Assembly (NCBI GenBank): GCA_949825025.1
Contig: OX463788.1
Coordinates: 28,972,340-29,036,339, forward strand
Length of the DNA stretch: 64,000 bases
Reading direction: 5' to 3'
Source of the DNA: Siphlonurus alternatus
Lineage: Eukaryota; Arthropoda; Insecta; Ephemeroptera; Siphlonuridae
The notes below the pieces were generated by a model. It ran no database searches. It was not told where the DNA came from and saw only the letters and a program-made list of their open reading frames with translations. Each line of letters opens with the position of its first letter. Position 1 is the first letter of the stretch. Below, piece by piece: positions 13,531 through 27,584 of the stretch. The position numbers were made by a program, and so were the translations under genes.

Positions 13531-14554
13531 TGCCCATCTTTCTTTTTATTTCTCTTATATATAGAAGATGTAATGCTAATGACCTCTCTTTATCACTAAT
13601 GCTTCATATTTATTTTATTACGTCACATTTTTTTTCTGATACAATACAAAACGAGATTGAAAATCTTGATCCATGTATTATATTTTATATGACATAATAT
13701 ATGTACAGTACAGTATAAATATTTTCACAATAGAGAAAAATGTAAGTTAATTATTTATACCTAAACAAGGTAAGGCCAACAAATTACTTCTAAAATTCAA
13801 TACTGTAAAAAAATAAACTAGTATATAAAATTGTTGTAATTGCAATAAGAAATCGCAGTTAACATTAAAACGAATTATGTTGTGAAAATTTTCAAGTGCT
13901 ATTATGATTTGTGATAACTTACAATATATAATTATTAATTATGTATTATACATGCTATACTTTAAATTGCATAGAATATTGTGTAATAAACAATGTTTGG
14001 AAGATTTTGTCATTATATAAGATAATATAATAATAATTAATTATTTGTGATTGTAAAACATTATTATTTATTATTCATTTTAATAGGGAGTTGTTATAAG
14101 TAGTTCAGTTATATATTTGTTGTTGCCTTATTGCTAAATTTTTTAGATATACTAATTAATAATCGCATCTGAGGTGCTAATCAGCTAAATTAGCTTTAAT
14201 TAAAGTTGCTTCTATAGCAAATATTAATATATACAAGACTTATTATTTGGGCTGAAAAGTTTGGATAACATACTTTGTCATCAAGCTTGGGAAGTTGGGC
14301 ATGCATTATTTTGCTGCATTATGTATGGTATAGCTACATTTCATGGTTCCATTGCATGCACTGACGTGACAAATGATGAACCTTATATAAGATATTAAAA
14401 AATAATCGTGTAACAATGTTTTAAATCATATCTATGTAAAATTTCTTACATGATCAACGAATATCTTTTTAGCGTGACTAATGTTTCAAAACGTCGTTAT
14501 TTTATCCTGTTCAAAGTTAATACATGTATATATTTTATTTTTAACGGCGAGACA

Positions 14555-14740
14555 GATTGAGTGAGGAGGAGGAAGGAAGGTGTATAAGAGGTCATCTTAT
14601 ACTTTTAGGGTGCATTGTTGGTTAGCTGCTACTCATTGTTGAGCCAGGCGTTCTCGTGATGTGCTGATCATAATCTTGCAACAATATAACGCGGCTGGTC
14701 AGACGCCCGCGCGCGCATGCACCGCAACAAACCAAAACGT
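14555..14740. other. GC-rich island 8
   Basis: GAGGAGGAGGAAGGAAGG at left and a CAGACGCCCGCGCGCGCATG core at right. No gene recognised. Confidence 0.5.
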
Positions 14741-15854
14741 TTTCACTAATAAAAAAAAATATATATATATATATTTTATTTTCCTTCATCATCTGCAAGG
14801 TTCTCCATGTCCATTCTTCGAGCTGTCATAGATACCAACATCAAAGCTCATCTTCTCTCCAAATGTTCCCCACTGATTTTCTCATCAGCTTTAAGCACGT
14901 TTCAAGCACGCCCGCAGTACTTTTCAAGTCCATTTAAGATACTTTTCAACAACTCATTTAACAGTACTTAAAATCTCATCATATGTCTCAATTTATGATA
15001 CAACATTAATTAAAGTTTTGTTAATAGTATTTTGTAGAATTTATGATACTATATATTATATGATTGATTAAGTACATTATTATTAATTGCAAAATTTATT
15101 TCACAGCCTCCAGGCTTTTCTAATAATTTGAAACATCATAGTAATATAATAAAAACTGTGATACGTTATAAATGGAAGAACACTGTATTAACCATTATAT
15201 AAAAAGACCAAAAGCTTCTCTCGCTATACATTATCAAACTTCTTGCTAAAACTTATTCTAATGAGATACCGGTTGTCGGAGCATGCTATTACTTAAATAA
15301 TGACACTGTGACGTTCTTACTTCAATGCATAATAATCTTAATATATTTATATTATTTATATGTAGTAAAAATTTATTATATCATAGTATTGTCATAATAT
15401 GAAGTAACATTAGTATATACTAGTAGTCTTAATTTTTACCAATAATATCTAACATTGATTCTAGCAAAGTTTTAACTCCCTGTCTCCATATTTGTGATGT
15501 AGGTTCAATTTTTTTTCCATCGTCAGGCTAAAAGAAAAAAAAAACGTACATACATACAATATTTATAAATTTATAATTTGTGTTTCTAAAGAGAGTCAAA
15601 GGAACTTATGGTTTTATTTTAAAAATTGTACCCAAATCAACTAGGTTTCAACTCAACTGGACATTTTGCTGAATTTGAGTTCATTTTTTTTCTTCTCGAA
15701 TGATTTCTTTAATGCTGTGAATTGCTTATTAATTATATCTTATTGTATAATATTTAATTAACTAATATAGCCAAAATTTTGGAAAAAAAAAAACTTTGTG
15801 TCTCTGATTACGGTGCACCTATACATTTTTTGTATTCTTATAATGTTTTGAATT

Positions 15855-16140
15855 AGAGCGGGTGAATGGGACTGATGAGTGATGATGGGATATTTGCCGA
15901 CGAGTATGGTGGCCGCACGCGCAGCAGCCGGCGGCGGCCAACTATAGGAGATTTCCCATCCGGGAGTGTAGGTGGACGCTGCAATGCGGGGTGATATTTA
16001 CAATGGGACAAGACAATTCTTCGTTCGTCTCATTCCACCTTCTCGTCCATCTGAGTCGTTAATTAAGAGCTTTGAGTTGGCGGCGGTGGCGGCGGCACAG
16101 ATCTTTCCTCAGGCGGACTCGTCTGTGTCGGCTTGAGAAA
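15855..16140. other. GC-rich island 9
   Basis: CpG-rich, with CGCACGCGCAGCAGCCGG and GGCGGCGGTGGCGGCGGC. No frame worth calling. Confidence 0.6.
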
Positions 16141-16783
16141 TGACTTTATTAAGTCTCTTTAAATATGACACTGTTGTCTTTCCCATGTCGTGCTTAGTTA
16201 TTATTGATATATGAATCTAAATATAAACAATAATCATGATGGCGTGGTATTTATTCTCTGTATACAAATATTTAGGCATGCAACAAAATATATTATGTTT
16301 TAAATTATATATTTATATGTTTGGTACATACCACCTTATAATACAAACTAGTGTTGAAAGAAATAAGTATAGATTTTTAAAAGAATTAGATTTTTTGACT
16401 TTTAATTGTTTTATATGGAAAAAAAAACTATTATACGTATAATATATTATATTTTATTTTTTATTATCTCTTTGCTGGACACAATACAAGTATTTATTAT
16501 TATTATTTTAAATAGCCCATGGGCAAATGAAAAAGACTGCTGAGCAAAACAAATCTTGCTGCTGAGCAGTCCATTCACGTAGGTGCTCCATTGACTTTAC
16601 TAAATAATAAAATGTAATATACAGTAATAACAAATAAAAAAAATACACAACAGCAGAGAAGATTTGTAGACTAGTAAATAATTTTCTTTCTACTCGCGGA
16701 AAGAAACAATTTGAATATGCTTTGGAGAGCATAACGTGCCACCTCTCCCCCTCTTTAATGTACTTGTAGCTTCCCAACTTTAA

Positions 16784-17482
16784 AGGCCCTGTGACCATTT
16801 CACAGTTTTAAGTCCACAGTTAGTATTGCCTCAGTATGATACGGCTGCATAAAAAAATTGTTCCAGCAGCAATAATATTAGAGATAATAGCCGATGAAAA
16901 GGCACCTGTGACGTCATTTGTACCCATTCTGCGGCGACGGTATAGGGAAATCCCTGCAAAAGATAGGTTCACTCTAGCTGCAGCCACGGACATGATTTTA
17001 ATTCTGAAATGTTGAAATTTTACCAGGGCAGTTTTGATAGTATTTGTCAAATATCCTGAAAAAAATTTGTTGTTGACATTCACAAAGACTGAATTATTGC
17101 AGTAGCAAGAAGAGAAAAATGTTGCATAGGAAAACAATGTTAAATTTTTGGATCCCCTTGCTACTGCAATAATTCAGTCTGTGTAAATGTCAACAGCAAA
17201 ATTATTTCAGAGTATTTGACAAATACTATCAAAACTGACCTGGTAAAATTTCAACATTCCAGAATTAAAATTATGTCCGTGGTTGCAGCTAGAGTGGACC
17301 TATCTTTTGCAGGGATTTCCCTATACCGTCGCCGCAGAATGGGTATACAAATGACGTCACAAGTGCCTTTTCATCGGCTATTATCTCCGATATTATTGCT
17401 GCTAGAACAATTTTTTTTTATGCAGTCGTATCATACTGAGGCAATACTGTGGACTTAATACTGTGAAATGGTCATAGGGCCT
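16784..17482. mobile_element. TTAA-flanked long fold-back element T3
   Basis: Arms of ~330 bp around a short centre near 17133-17140. The ends are AGGCCCTGTGACCATTTC and its complement, with TTAA on each side (16780-16783, 17483-17486). Each arm has a perfect TGACGTCA (16909, 17352) and a GGGAAATCCCTGCAAAAG word. The mirrored open frames in the two arms encode related peptides only because the arms are inverted copies; I do not regard them as genes. The element at 49168-49870 is a second member of this family. Confidence 0.85.
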
Positions 17483-17489
17483 TTAACGT

Positions 17490-19840
17490 GCAGGACTCAG
17501 ATCCGATTTAGCGGATTTACCACTAATGCACTTGTTAAGGAACTTAATATCAATTGAACGAAATAGTTCATTCTTTGAAGGCAGATCAAATAAACGCAAG
17601 CAACATTTAACATTTAATTGAACATTTAACTACTGTTGTTATCTCTATTGAACGTGCATGGTGTGGAGTTATGATTGTGAAATCACAATCACTAATCTAA
17701 TTCAATTTCAGCCGACTAAAGTCGCATTAAAAAACAATAAGTTACTATAATTGTGATGCAAAGTCCTGCAATTTAACTTTATTTAAAATTTACCTGAAAA
17801 TTATCATTATATAGGATTCTTAATATTTCATTATATTATCGGTTATGTAAATGACAACCTTTACTTAAGAAAAATGTCTTAGCAAAGACAATAATTTTGC
17901 AAGACAGTTTTCAGAAATGTGTCTTCATTTTATTTTATTTTTTTTTTCTTAATTTAACACCATAACTAAAACATTTGCCATGGCATGTGGTATGGAATTA
18001 ATATGTATAAAGACATTTTGAGCCAGTAAAAAGACATCTTGCTTGCCACGATTCAGCTATACGGAAACAATAATCGACAATAAGAACTCAAGTTGACAAC
18101 ATCAAATAAAATTTTCAATAACAAGAAGTGTTTTCAATTTATAAAATGAAAATCGTTTAACTATTTCAAAGCTTGTAATACGTATACACGTTAAAATATA
18201 TTCTTCTTTATTATAATACTGGCAGCTATAGCCATGATCGGCTCGATCGTCGATTTTGTTACAGTCAATGTTATAGGTCGTGCTATTCTCACATCACAGC
18301 CTTTGCTTACAATAGGACAAGTGAATGAATATCAGACTGAGGCATGCGCTTCAGTTTGATGTCTTCTTTTAATAGTAACTTTTTTTCTTCTTCTTTTTAC
18401 CTTGCCGCCACTGCCGCCAAAGATGATAGGAAAAGAGCGTATCCAATTTACTGTGGAATTCTACCCATATCAAAGCTTCAACTCGAATACATGATAGCGA
18501 TTTGCTAAAAAATATCAACTCTTTTATAAAATATATATACATGTATTTAAATATTTTTTAAATTATGTGAAATGTGTAATAAATTTTCAATACTGTATAC
18601 CCAACTTTAATTTAATTATTATACGAATAGTTTATTTAAATTCGTTTTAAAACATTCATGCACACCAATTTATGTATATATATATATATTATATACAAAT
18701 GTACATTTGTATTATAATTTATTATACATATATCTATATGTATATAATTAAATATAATATAATCTATGACTTTTTATAATTAATTAAAGTATAACGTTTC
18801 AGCAAAGTTTTAATAATAATCATACAACAGACATCCACATTAATAATTTTGTAATATTAAATTAAAATAAAAAAATATATATATACATATATATTTATCT
18901 ATATACAATATGTACATGTTATATTTTCCTTCTTAAAGCATAATTATTAGGATTATTATTATTATTATTATTAACTTCTTTTTTTTTCCTCAATGAAGAT
19001 TATATAATGTAATTAAGCTTTGTACCATTCTACTTTAATGTAAAATAAATTATATTCATTAAATTTCTTAAACAATAAGCAACACACAAGGAGAGAAGAA
19101 TATAAAAAATTGTATAATAGTATAAATTGTATAATAGTATAAATTGTATAGTATAAATTGTATAGTATAAATTATGCTAACACAAAAGATATATAAAAAA
19201 AAACAGAACTGCGGACGTCTGAAAGAACAAAAAAAAAAAAAAAAAAAAAAAGAGATCATCTACCTAGTTCCAATGGTTGACTCGCAAGGTTCACTCTGTA
19301 TCCGTTTTTTAAAAAAATGGTAGGGACCAGCTTCCTGTTGATGTTTTGTCAAGATGAATGTACGCGTGTATGAATAATGCAGCGTAGAGTCATAGACAAA
19401 AGTTGCAACACCCTATCTAATTGCAACATTTTTTTTGTGAATTACATTTTTTTAAAAATAATTTTCAATGCCAGCATGCACTTAACGATAGATATGAAGA
19501 AGGTAAATTTTGCTGCTTTTCGTTTCTGTCCTAGGATTTATTGCCAGCGGAATGTGACACCTGGAAAATGCCAATGAGCACCAATATTATATACATTGTA
19601 TGGTTTACATGATATATACTACTACGCTTATACATTTAAAATAAAACAATTTAATTCATTTTGATCCAAGATTAATTGTTACTAACAATAAAAATCACAG
19701 TAAAGCTTAATGTCTGAATACTGTTGAGGTTTGTTAAAATAACATTGCTTGGGATACAACAAACATAATCTCTTCTATTTTGTCTAGAAATGTACTATAT
19801 TATTATAAGGAGGAGCTTACTTTATAAGATAAGGAGAAAC
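17490..19840. other. AT-rich stretch without genes
   Basis: Homopolymers, the small tandem repeat near 19.1 kb and TATATA runs. A slightly GC-richer patch is at 18225-18430. Nothing coding recognised. Confidence 0.5.
19100..19172. repeat. Short tandem repeat of TATAAATTGTATA units
   Basis: Four or five imperfect units built from AGTATAAATTGTATA; two spacings (with and without an extra ATAGTATA) alternate. Confidence 0.7.
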
Positions 19841-19990
19841 AATAATAATGCGCATGCGCCTAATACATAACAAGCAAGCACGTGCCATTGTTAACGTTGA
19901 GGAGTTGCGCACCAAAGAGCACCAAAATGGCTGCAGCAGCTACCGCTTACTGTGACCTTTATCTAGAAGCAGGTGTTTGTGAATTGAACC
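19840..19990. other. Small GC-richer patch
   Basis: Holds ATGCGCATGCGCCTAATAC (a double GCGCATGCGC palindrome, as in NRF1 sites) and CAAAATGGCTGCAGCAGC (YY1-like). Promoter-like in motif content, but there is no gene next to it. Confidence 0.4.
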
Positions 19991-20382
19991 TTACCGTACA
20001 ATAACCTGAAGTTTTTATTCTTCATCTTAATGATGAAATCATTTCTGCTACCAACTTTAATCGTCTTGATTATTTTATTTCATAGGTCTCTACTATACTT
20101 TCAAATTTACAATACTATATATAATATATATATAATATGCACTTGAATCTATTTCATGGTTTTAATTGTAAGATTATGTAAGATACCCACTATAATACCT
20201 AAGTATAGCACAACTCCAAAGGGAGATTATATTCTTTGACAAAATACATTGAACCCTCATTCATGTTTCCAAGATTATATGATATAAGCAATTAGATATT
20301 TCAAGCAGCGGAGAAGTCAAGACAAAAACAAACAAATAGAAAGGCCTTTCGGGCCTGGGCGAGGGAGGCATGCGACCAATTT

Positions 20383-20396
20383 GGGGGGGGGGGGGG
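20383..20396 (+). repeat. Poly(G) tract
   Basis: Fourteen consecutive Gs next to a small GC-rich patch (GGCCTTTCGGGCCTGGGCG). Confidence 0.85.
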
Positions 20397-21739
20397 AAAC
20401 GTTAGACCCCCTATCTCCCCACTTATGTACTTATCCAATATACACATTTATAGTGATTTCCAGGCAAGCATTAACAAAAGTAGTATTATGATACATACTA
20501 ATTAATACTATTTTTTCAAAAATGCATGATGTTATTTTGTATTGAAGTCAAAACAGCAGTTCAGATTACTTATATATACAGATCATCAAAAAGAAAAGAC
20601 GTATAAAATTCTTTAGATTTGTTGTAAATAGTAATCCATTTCACAAAAATTAATTTAACAGCTTGGTGAATTCTCTTTCCGATTTTTATTTCAAATTTTT
20701 TTTACTGGTGTAACGATCTCGAACTTTTGAGTTACTTTAGCCTAATGCATATTATTACTATTATTATTACCAAAGATAAATAATGCTATAATACTGTCGC
20801 ACTTATCGTCCAAATCTACGGAGAGGTATAAGAAGAGCACCCAGTATTTATCCCATAAGATCCCATAAGATTTCACGTTCACCAAGTACCTTCATATAGA
20901 CTACAAGACAACGCCCACTATCAGAGCAGTTCATACTGTCCCATGGCAAGGTGTATATAATATACTGACAAGTATTATTATTATTAGTAGCCCTTTATAT
21001 TAATAATACTTTTTGCCTCGTGCTGAGCATTAGGGTAAACTTAAAAAAATATCACAATAAAATAAAAATAAATGTTTATTTTGTTTATTAGGTTAAAGAT
21101 TACATGATTTGAGAGAGACAAAATAGACGGACCAATTGTGGACTGAAAAAGGCAAATGCCTATACACAGTGTGATCAACCGCAAACATGTCAGAAATAGC
21201 TATAATATATATTAACAGAATTGTGTAAAAAAAAATCTATAGACTGGAATAAATAATACAAGAGTCCAACGGAAAAGAAAAACACCAGGAGAAGAACAAC
21301 ACCCGCCACGGAGTTCCCGAAAGAGATCTGCCTAGCAATCAAGAGTCCTTATGATTATACTCTGGTGCTCACAGCATAGCATTCTAGAATTCCCTATATT
21401 CCAGGGTGCTATGCTCACAGCCAGGCTTAGAATAATAATGAGTTGTCGTTCGATACGGGTGTGTACCATCATCAAACGATTGAAGATATTTACAAGATAT
21501 AATGGAACTATATTTTAAATGTATCATCAGTAGTTATGCCCCCTCCTACCTCCCGATTTGAAAATCATATCTTTATAAAACAAACGTTTCTTGTTAGTAT
21601 AATATTTAATTTATTTTGACTTCAAAATTTAACTTTTATAAATATAATATTCTTTGCAATGAGGTCATATTTAAATAATTAGGTTAAATTGATTTTTATT
21701 GTTTTATATAACAGGGAAAGTATTCTGAGTGTTGAGCAG

Positions 21740-21900
21740 TAAAAGAGCGGCTGGTGTATGTCTACAGGAGAGTAATATAAGACTGGAATATCAGCGGCGG
21801 CGGCGACACTTGCCCCGGGCTTGCCAGCTTCTTACAGCAGATTCTCGCTTCGCTTAAACACTGACGTAATGCCTTCGGCAAGGTAGACCACTTTTTTCTT
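21740..21900. other. GC-rich island 10
   Basis: AGCGGCGGCGGCGACAC and GCCCCGGGCTTGCCAGC. No gene recognised. Confidence 0.5.
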
Positions 21901-22734
21901 CACCATCCCATTACAACGTTGAAGTTCGCATATATTTTATTCCAATTATATTTTGTCTCTCGTATATTATGTATCAAGTTTACTGCCACAGACCGGATAT
22001 GAATCTGACTGGAATCATTATATAATGCAAATTACTATAGCATAAAACGGAAGTCTGGGTGCACTGCTTGATATACTGTATTATAATATAGTGAGCGCTA
22101 TATGATTAGTGGGAAAAATATATTATATTCAACAATAGCTTGAATAATTATTAATATATTAAGGAATTAAGGATGAAATTTGTAATATACTAATTCGATC
22201 AATTATATTTATTTGTCAAATAATTTTTTTATCACGGTGATAGCGTATAAAACAAAAAACATAATCGCGTCATATATCTTTTCTCAAACCCAAAGCCGTA
22301 AATGTCGTTTGGTAACAAAGGTCTTTTAATAAAAAAACACTACAATTCCATTTCTCGATTGAAAGCTCTCAACAACTTAGGGATGCAACCTTGTAAAGAA
22401 AAAAAAAAAAAAAAAAAAAAATGACGCTGAAAACAGTGAAAATGCTTGTCAAAATATATATAAATAGAGTGTGTTAATTGTTTAATTGATTTTTAATTGG
22501 TCATTAATTATTTGTAATTTAAATTCAGTATAATATACTGAATTGATTTAAGACGACGATGATATATATATACATTGTTACATGTAATAATAATAATTTA
22601 TCATTTTTTTTTCAATTATTTAAAAAAAAAACGTGCTATGGAACCGAGTTTAAAGGAAAAAGAAAGATTTTTCATGAGCATCGTTCGTTTATTATTATTT
22701 TTTTGTGTTATGTTCATCTCGTCTTGATAAAACT

Positions 22735-22860
22735 TGTCTGCAATCCAGCCTCGTCAGCCTGTCAGCATGCAGCATTATTAGCACAACAATCACAACCCAA
22801 GCTGCTGTGACGGGCACACATATGTGCATGCCGTTACCGCCGCTGTAACATTGGAACAAT
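22735..22860. other. Small GC-richer patch
   Basis: GCCTGTCAGCATGCAGC and ATGCCGTTACCGCCGC. No gene recognised. Confidence 0.4.
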
Positions 22861-24649
22861 GAAATGAACCAACTAATATGCATCAGGTCTACCTCGCTCT
22901 CAACATATTATATAGAAATCAGCTAATTATCTTCAAATTAATTACAAAAACAAACAAAGGATATTTATTTATATTCTGTTGCATTAATTCTTGTTGCAGA
23001 AGTATTAAAGCAAGTATTTTTTAGTCATAACTGGTTAACTGCAATGTAAGAGGAAATAAATTACATTTGAGAAAAAAGTACAACCTTAATTCTGTAAAAA
23101 AAAGCCAACAAAATTAGAAATCAATACAGCTTTTCAATATATGAAAGTAATTTTTTAATTATTTATTTATTATTCTTTTTTTGTGAAAGCTGAACCAAAC
23201 AATAACAAAAATTAACTCATATATATTAGACTTGAAAATTGTCAACTATTTTTTTTATCATTTTACAATATTTTATTGTAATTATACAATTATACACTAC
23301 TCATTAACTGACGCTCTTAAAATCATTAAGGTGGTATTTGCATGCTAATATTTTAAACAGTAACGTTTTTTTTTCCATATAGGCATGTAACTTTGTCAGT
23401 TTTTTAATGAAATCAAAGAACATTAATTTAATTGCAGCTTCTTCGTGAATTTTATAAATTATGACAAAACAAGTTAATGTGATGGATAGTTACAGAAAAT
23501 GGAAATTAATCATAATCAAGTTATATAATTTATATATTTATTATTCTTATCGTGTACCAGAGCTAGCGCAGTATGGTGTATATGCAACAAAATCAGTGTC
23601 AATAGAACTTTATGGGGAAATGAGTAATATAAAGCTGACATCCGGTTATTAACTTCATATGGGTGGAGTTATAATGCAGAATTTTTAAACTATAATATAA
23701 TATAATATAATAATAATAATAATGTCTGTGGATGAAATATGTCCCGTGGGATATAAAAAAATAATACATTCTGTATATAATGAGTTTTAAACTATGTAAA
23801 ATAGCCACCCTTTTTTTTATATATTAATAAAATATACCGATATATGTTATGTTACTTAAAAAAAAATTTTTTTTTTGTAATATAAGTTACGTTCATTGCA
23901 AAGTAATAACCATCATTGACATGATTTTAAATTACGTGTAATATAGCTTTAGTATTTTATTCTGATATTATTCAATGAACATTCTTACTCATTCATTCAT
24001 AAAAGCTTGTGGTCATTCATTTTGTTAAAAGGACGTGTCAAGAATTGACAAGTTAAAAACGAGCGGTCCTATATAGTGACTATACGATATACGTTTAAGA
24101 ATGACCAAATTTCCATACTCGTTTTACCAGATTCACTTTATATACAGATCTCTAAGGCATGCAGGCAGGTTCGCCAATACAAACAGGCTTTATTGTTGCA
24201 GTTTGAGCCCGCCGGTGTCGCCACTCACGCATCGCACTCACTCGTGCATATTGTCATACTACAGTAGAACATGCAAAAGTGTAAAAATAAAACTTTTAAT
24301 TAAGACAGTAATAATGTAACACATTAATTTATTCTTGAATATACTTAAAAAAATTATTTATACTTTTTTTTTTTTTTTTTAAGATTTGGCTGGTTATAGA
24401 AATTTGAATTGCACAACAGTGTTTTTTTATTGCATACTGATTTTTAATATGAAAATATGTATGTCAAGTAAGACCTTAGTTTCGTCTATATTTTAAATGT
24501 CCTCAATTGTTCATACAACAATTAAAAATACATATTTTATTTTTTCAGCTCCCCGGGTAAGGAAACGGTCGTAATTGACAATAATCCCTAGCATTACATA
24601 GGCTCAAACCTCCAGGTACCGACACATACAGTATTCAGTATTACGCAAT

Positions 24650-24840
24650 TATACATTCACTATAATCATGTAGGAGGCAAGTAGCAAGCCCTGGACAGGG
24701 TGGGTGATAGCGAGGGCGGCAGGAAGGAGAGGAGTGCGCCAGCAGAGGAAATGAAAGGTTAGCCTCTTATTATTTCCGTTCCTCGGCAAAATTAGCGTCC
24801 CTGAATTCATTTTCCTCCCCCCTCTCAACAACATAGATCG
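24650..24840. other. GC-rich island 11
   Basis: Purine-rich (GGCGGCAGGAAGGAGAGG), ending in CCTCCCCCCTC. The minus frame over it is unconvincing. Confidence 0.45.
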
Positions 24841-25754
24841 CGTGAGCTTTGAATGAAATTTCTATGGAAGAGGAGTCGACGCTTATATACTGATGAATGG
24901 ACGCTGACCATTTTAAGTATTAAGGATATGTCAGTGAATTATAATGATACAATTTATTCTGTATTTTTATGAATCATATTTTTACGGAGGGGCTTACTAT
25001 ATTATACTTGAAAATAAATATATAGGTACAAGAAAATAATTCACATAAATTAATGGAGAAGTTTCCTGAAAAATTTGGAGAGAGGGGGTAAAGAGGAAAT
25101 ATAATAATACGCTTGTTGAACACAAATTTGTATAACATGCAAAATACTCATAATTTGTTTATCTGATGACAGTGGTTTTTACTATATATATATTTTTTTA
25201 TCAATTGTTTAACATCAAAATTATTATTGAATTGATACGCTTCACTAAAATCATCCTAAGCTGATATGGTATTTATAAAGATGCACTGATACAATATTAG
25301 GATTAGGATGAGCTCTTACATGTAATACATGTCTCACATGTGTTATGTGGATCATTGGCTTGTAACCTTAAAATATCTCCATAAGTTAAGGACATAATAA
25401 AATTTTAAAATTGTGGAAAAGTGTATTATTTATATTATTCAGAATGAACTAAATGCATAAAACTCTCAATTTCTCTTTGGTTTACCTGCAGAATGCATGA
25501 CAACATTTTTTAAAATTATTTCACCTTATTTTTGTATTATTATTGTTAGCAATTCAAAAATTGGTCCACAAGGATTAAATTTAATAAAACAACAATTTCT
25601 TACATAAATCTTTTATTATAATATACAATTACACTTTATTGAATACGGTATCTGTCTGAAACCTAGCAGTATGGACTAACTTTATAACGTTATTGACTGT
25701 TTTGTTATATATAATAGTTACGCATGTTTTTAGTGATATAACAACACCTATCGG

Positions 25755-26310
25755 CAAAAGGTGAGGTGCGTAACTTCACAGAGCATGAGTTGACACACTA
25801 TATGCACTCGTGGTTAGGACCTTATATCCTCTCGTTCAACAAGACTTACTGTAACCAGCAGCCAAAACCTTTTTATATTCTTTCTCTCGTCTCTTTCTCG
25901 ACATGACCGGCCATGCACAAGATGCAGGCAAGCAAGGGCCAGGCCTAGCTTCTTTTATATCGTGGCCACAAAGTGTACGCAACCGTCACTTTTATGCGGA
26001 CACAACACGAGTAGACAACTGTGAGATGTGTTTCTTAAGCAAATTAAGAAAAAAATCCAAAATAATGGTGCAGTATTGTGTTAGTAATTTATTGAGTGGT
26101 GCTCAAAACCACATTACTCAGTGCAGTGAAGTTGTATGAAAATGTTGAAGGTGGATACAAGGTGGAAAGACGTGATGGGGCTAGGAATAAGTGCATGCAG
26201 ACTGCAAGAAAGACCCCCCTCTCATCGCACCGCTCGTCGTCGGATTCTCGAGGTGTCATCGCGCTGCCGCTGCAGTGAAGGGCGCCATTACAGTCCGTCC
26301 AAGAAGGTAA
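25755..26310. other. GC-richer double patch
   Basis: Two patches (about 25755-26000 and 26150-26310). The second has CTCATCGCACCGCTCGTCG and GCGCTGCCGCTGCAGTG. Overlapping plus-strand frames of 60-78 codons lack family features. Confidence 0.4.
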
Positions 26311-26583
26311 ACAAAGTTTTCAGAACGACTGTAATTGTATTTTAATATTTTGTATTTATTTATTGCACATATAGAACCGTATAAGGTACAAATTGCATGT
26401 TTACAATATTTTAGTATTGCAATACCTGTAAATATTTCATTCCATTTCAACCATGTAAAATGTTGGTGAACAAAAATATATTAAGCAAAATAAATTATTT
26501 TTACGCATACTTTTTTAGCATAATATATGGAATCTAATAAGAAAAGTTTCACAGAGAAGACAACTGTATTGTACAATACATAA

Positions 26584-26898
26584 TGGAGTATCAACCTCGA
26601 TTATTTTTCATTGCAGAAATGGATAGAGGGTGCAAAGTTCTGCTACCCTGATTTTTTCAAATTTTTTACAGCCCAGGAACTATTTTTTAAAAAAATTATT
26701 GAAATTGTTGTTTTGTGATGTCACAAGGCGTCACTCCCTAAGAAAAGGATAGGACGACACGAAAAGGACTTTCAATAATTTTTTGAAAATATTTCCCGGG
26801 CTGTAATAAAAAATCTAAAAAAAAATAAGAGTACTTAGCATAACTTTGCACCCTCTATCCAATTCTGAAAAAAAAAAAAAAATAAGGTCAATACTCCA
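26584..26898. mobile_element. Fold-back MITE, family A, copy 2
   Basis: Same ends and same subterminal words as the 1.1-kb copy (TGGAGTATCAACC at left, CAATACTCCA at right, GGATAGAGGGTGCAAAG in both arms). The centre is shorter and diverged: the CRE has decayed to TGATGTCA (about 26719). No clean target duplication is visible, with TAA at left and TTG at right. Confidence 0.75.
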
Positions 26899-27230
26899 TT
26901 GATCAACAGTAAAATATGTGATGTATGGCAAAAATATAATTTAGCAATATTATAGAATTGATAAATACATAATATGATTAAAAATTATAATATTCAAATA
27001 TAATACTGCGGGTTGCTTCTTCGCGAATTAGCATTACTGATTGAAAGTACGTACTACCAGCATACACAGTACAGAGGGGAGCTGTCATAGTTTCCGCGAG
27101 TGTTACCAATAATATTCCAGTTTTTTTGTTTGTAATGTTTACGTACTGTACAGTACGTCTTGAGTTTATTCTGACAACATGCCTTCACGATGTAAAAAAA
27201 TAACACTAAAAACACATAACGTACGTTTAA

Positions 27231-27584
27231 AGGAGGGGAACCGCTCCAGCTTTTATATTTTTAATGTTTTATAAATAATGTCAAATTTACTTGTGCACCA
27301 AAAAAATAGTCACCACCCTCCTTCTTCTACCAGTTCAGCAGTTGATTTTCAAAAAGCGCGCCGAAGAAAATTGGGGCTTATGACGTCAAGCGCCATGATT
27401 GGTCAAGCGCAACCAATCGTTGATCTTGACGTCATAAGCCCCAATTTTCTTTGGCGCGCTTTTTGAAAGTCAACTGCTGAACTGGTGGAAGGTGGAGGGT
27501 GGTGACTATTTTTTTGATGCACAAGTAAGTTTGACATTATTTATAAAACGATAAAAATATAAAAACTGAAGCGGTTCCCCTCCT
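27231..27584. mobile_element. TTAA-flanked fold-back MITE T4 with CRE and CCAAT boxes
   Basis: Hairpin of ~354 bp with ends AGGAGGGGAACCGC / GCGGTTCCCCTCCT and TTAA on both sides (27227-27230, 27585-27588). The arms are ~155 bp. Near the loop each arm has a TGACGTCA (27381, 27427). Between them lie GATTGGT and ACCAATC, an inverted pair of CCAAT boxes. No coding capacity. Confidence 0.85.

Noticed and set aside
16820..17458. Mirrored frames in T3 (and in T7 and the giant palindrome) encoding near-identical peptides
   Set aside because: Inverted arms necessarily give the same peptide on opposite strands. No start context, domain or codon pattern supports a gene.
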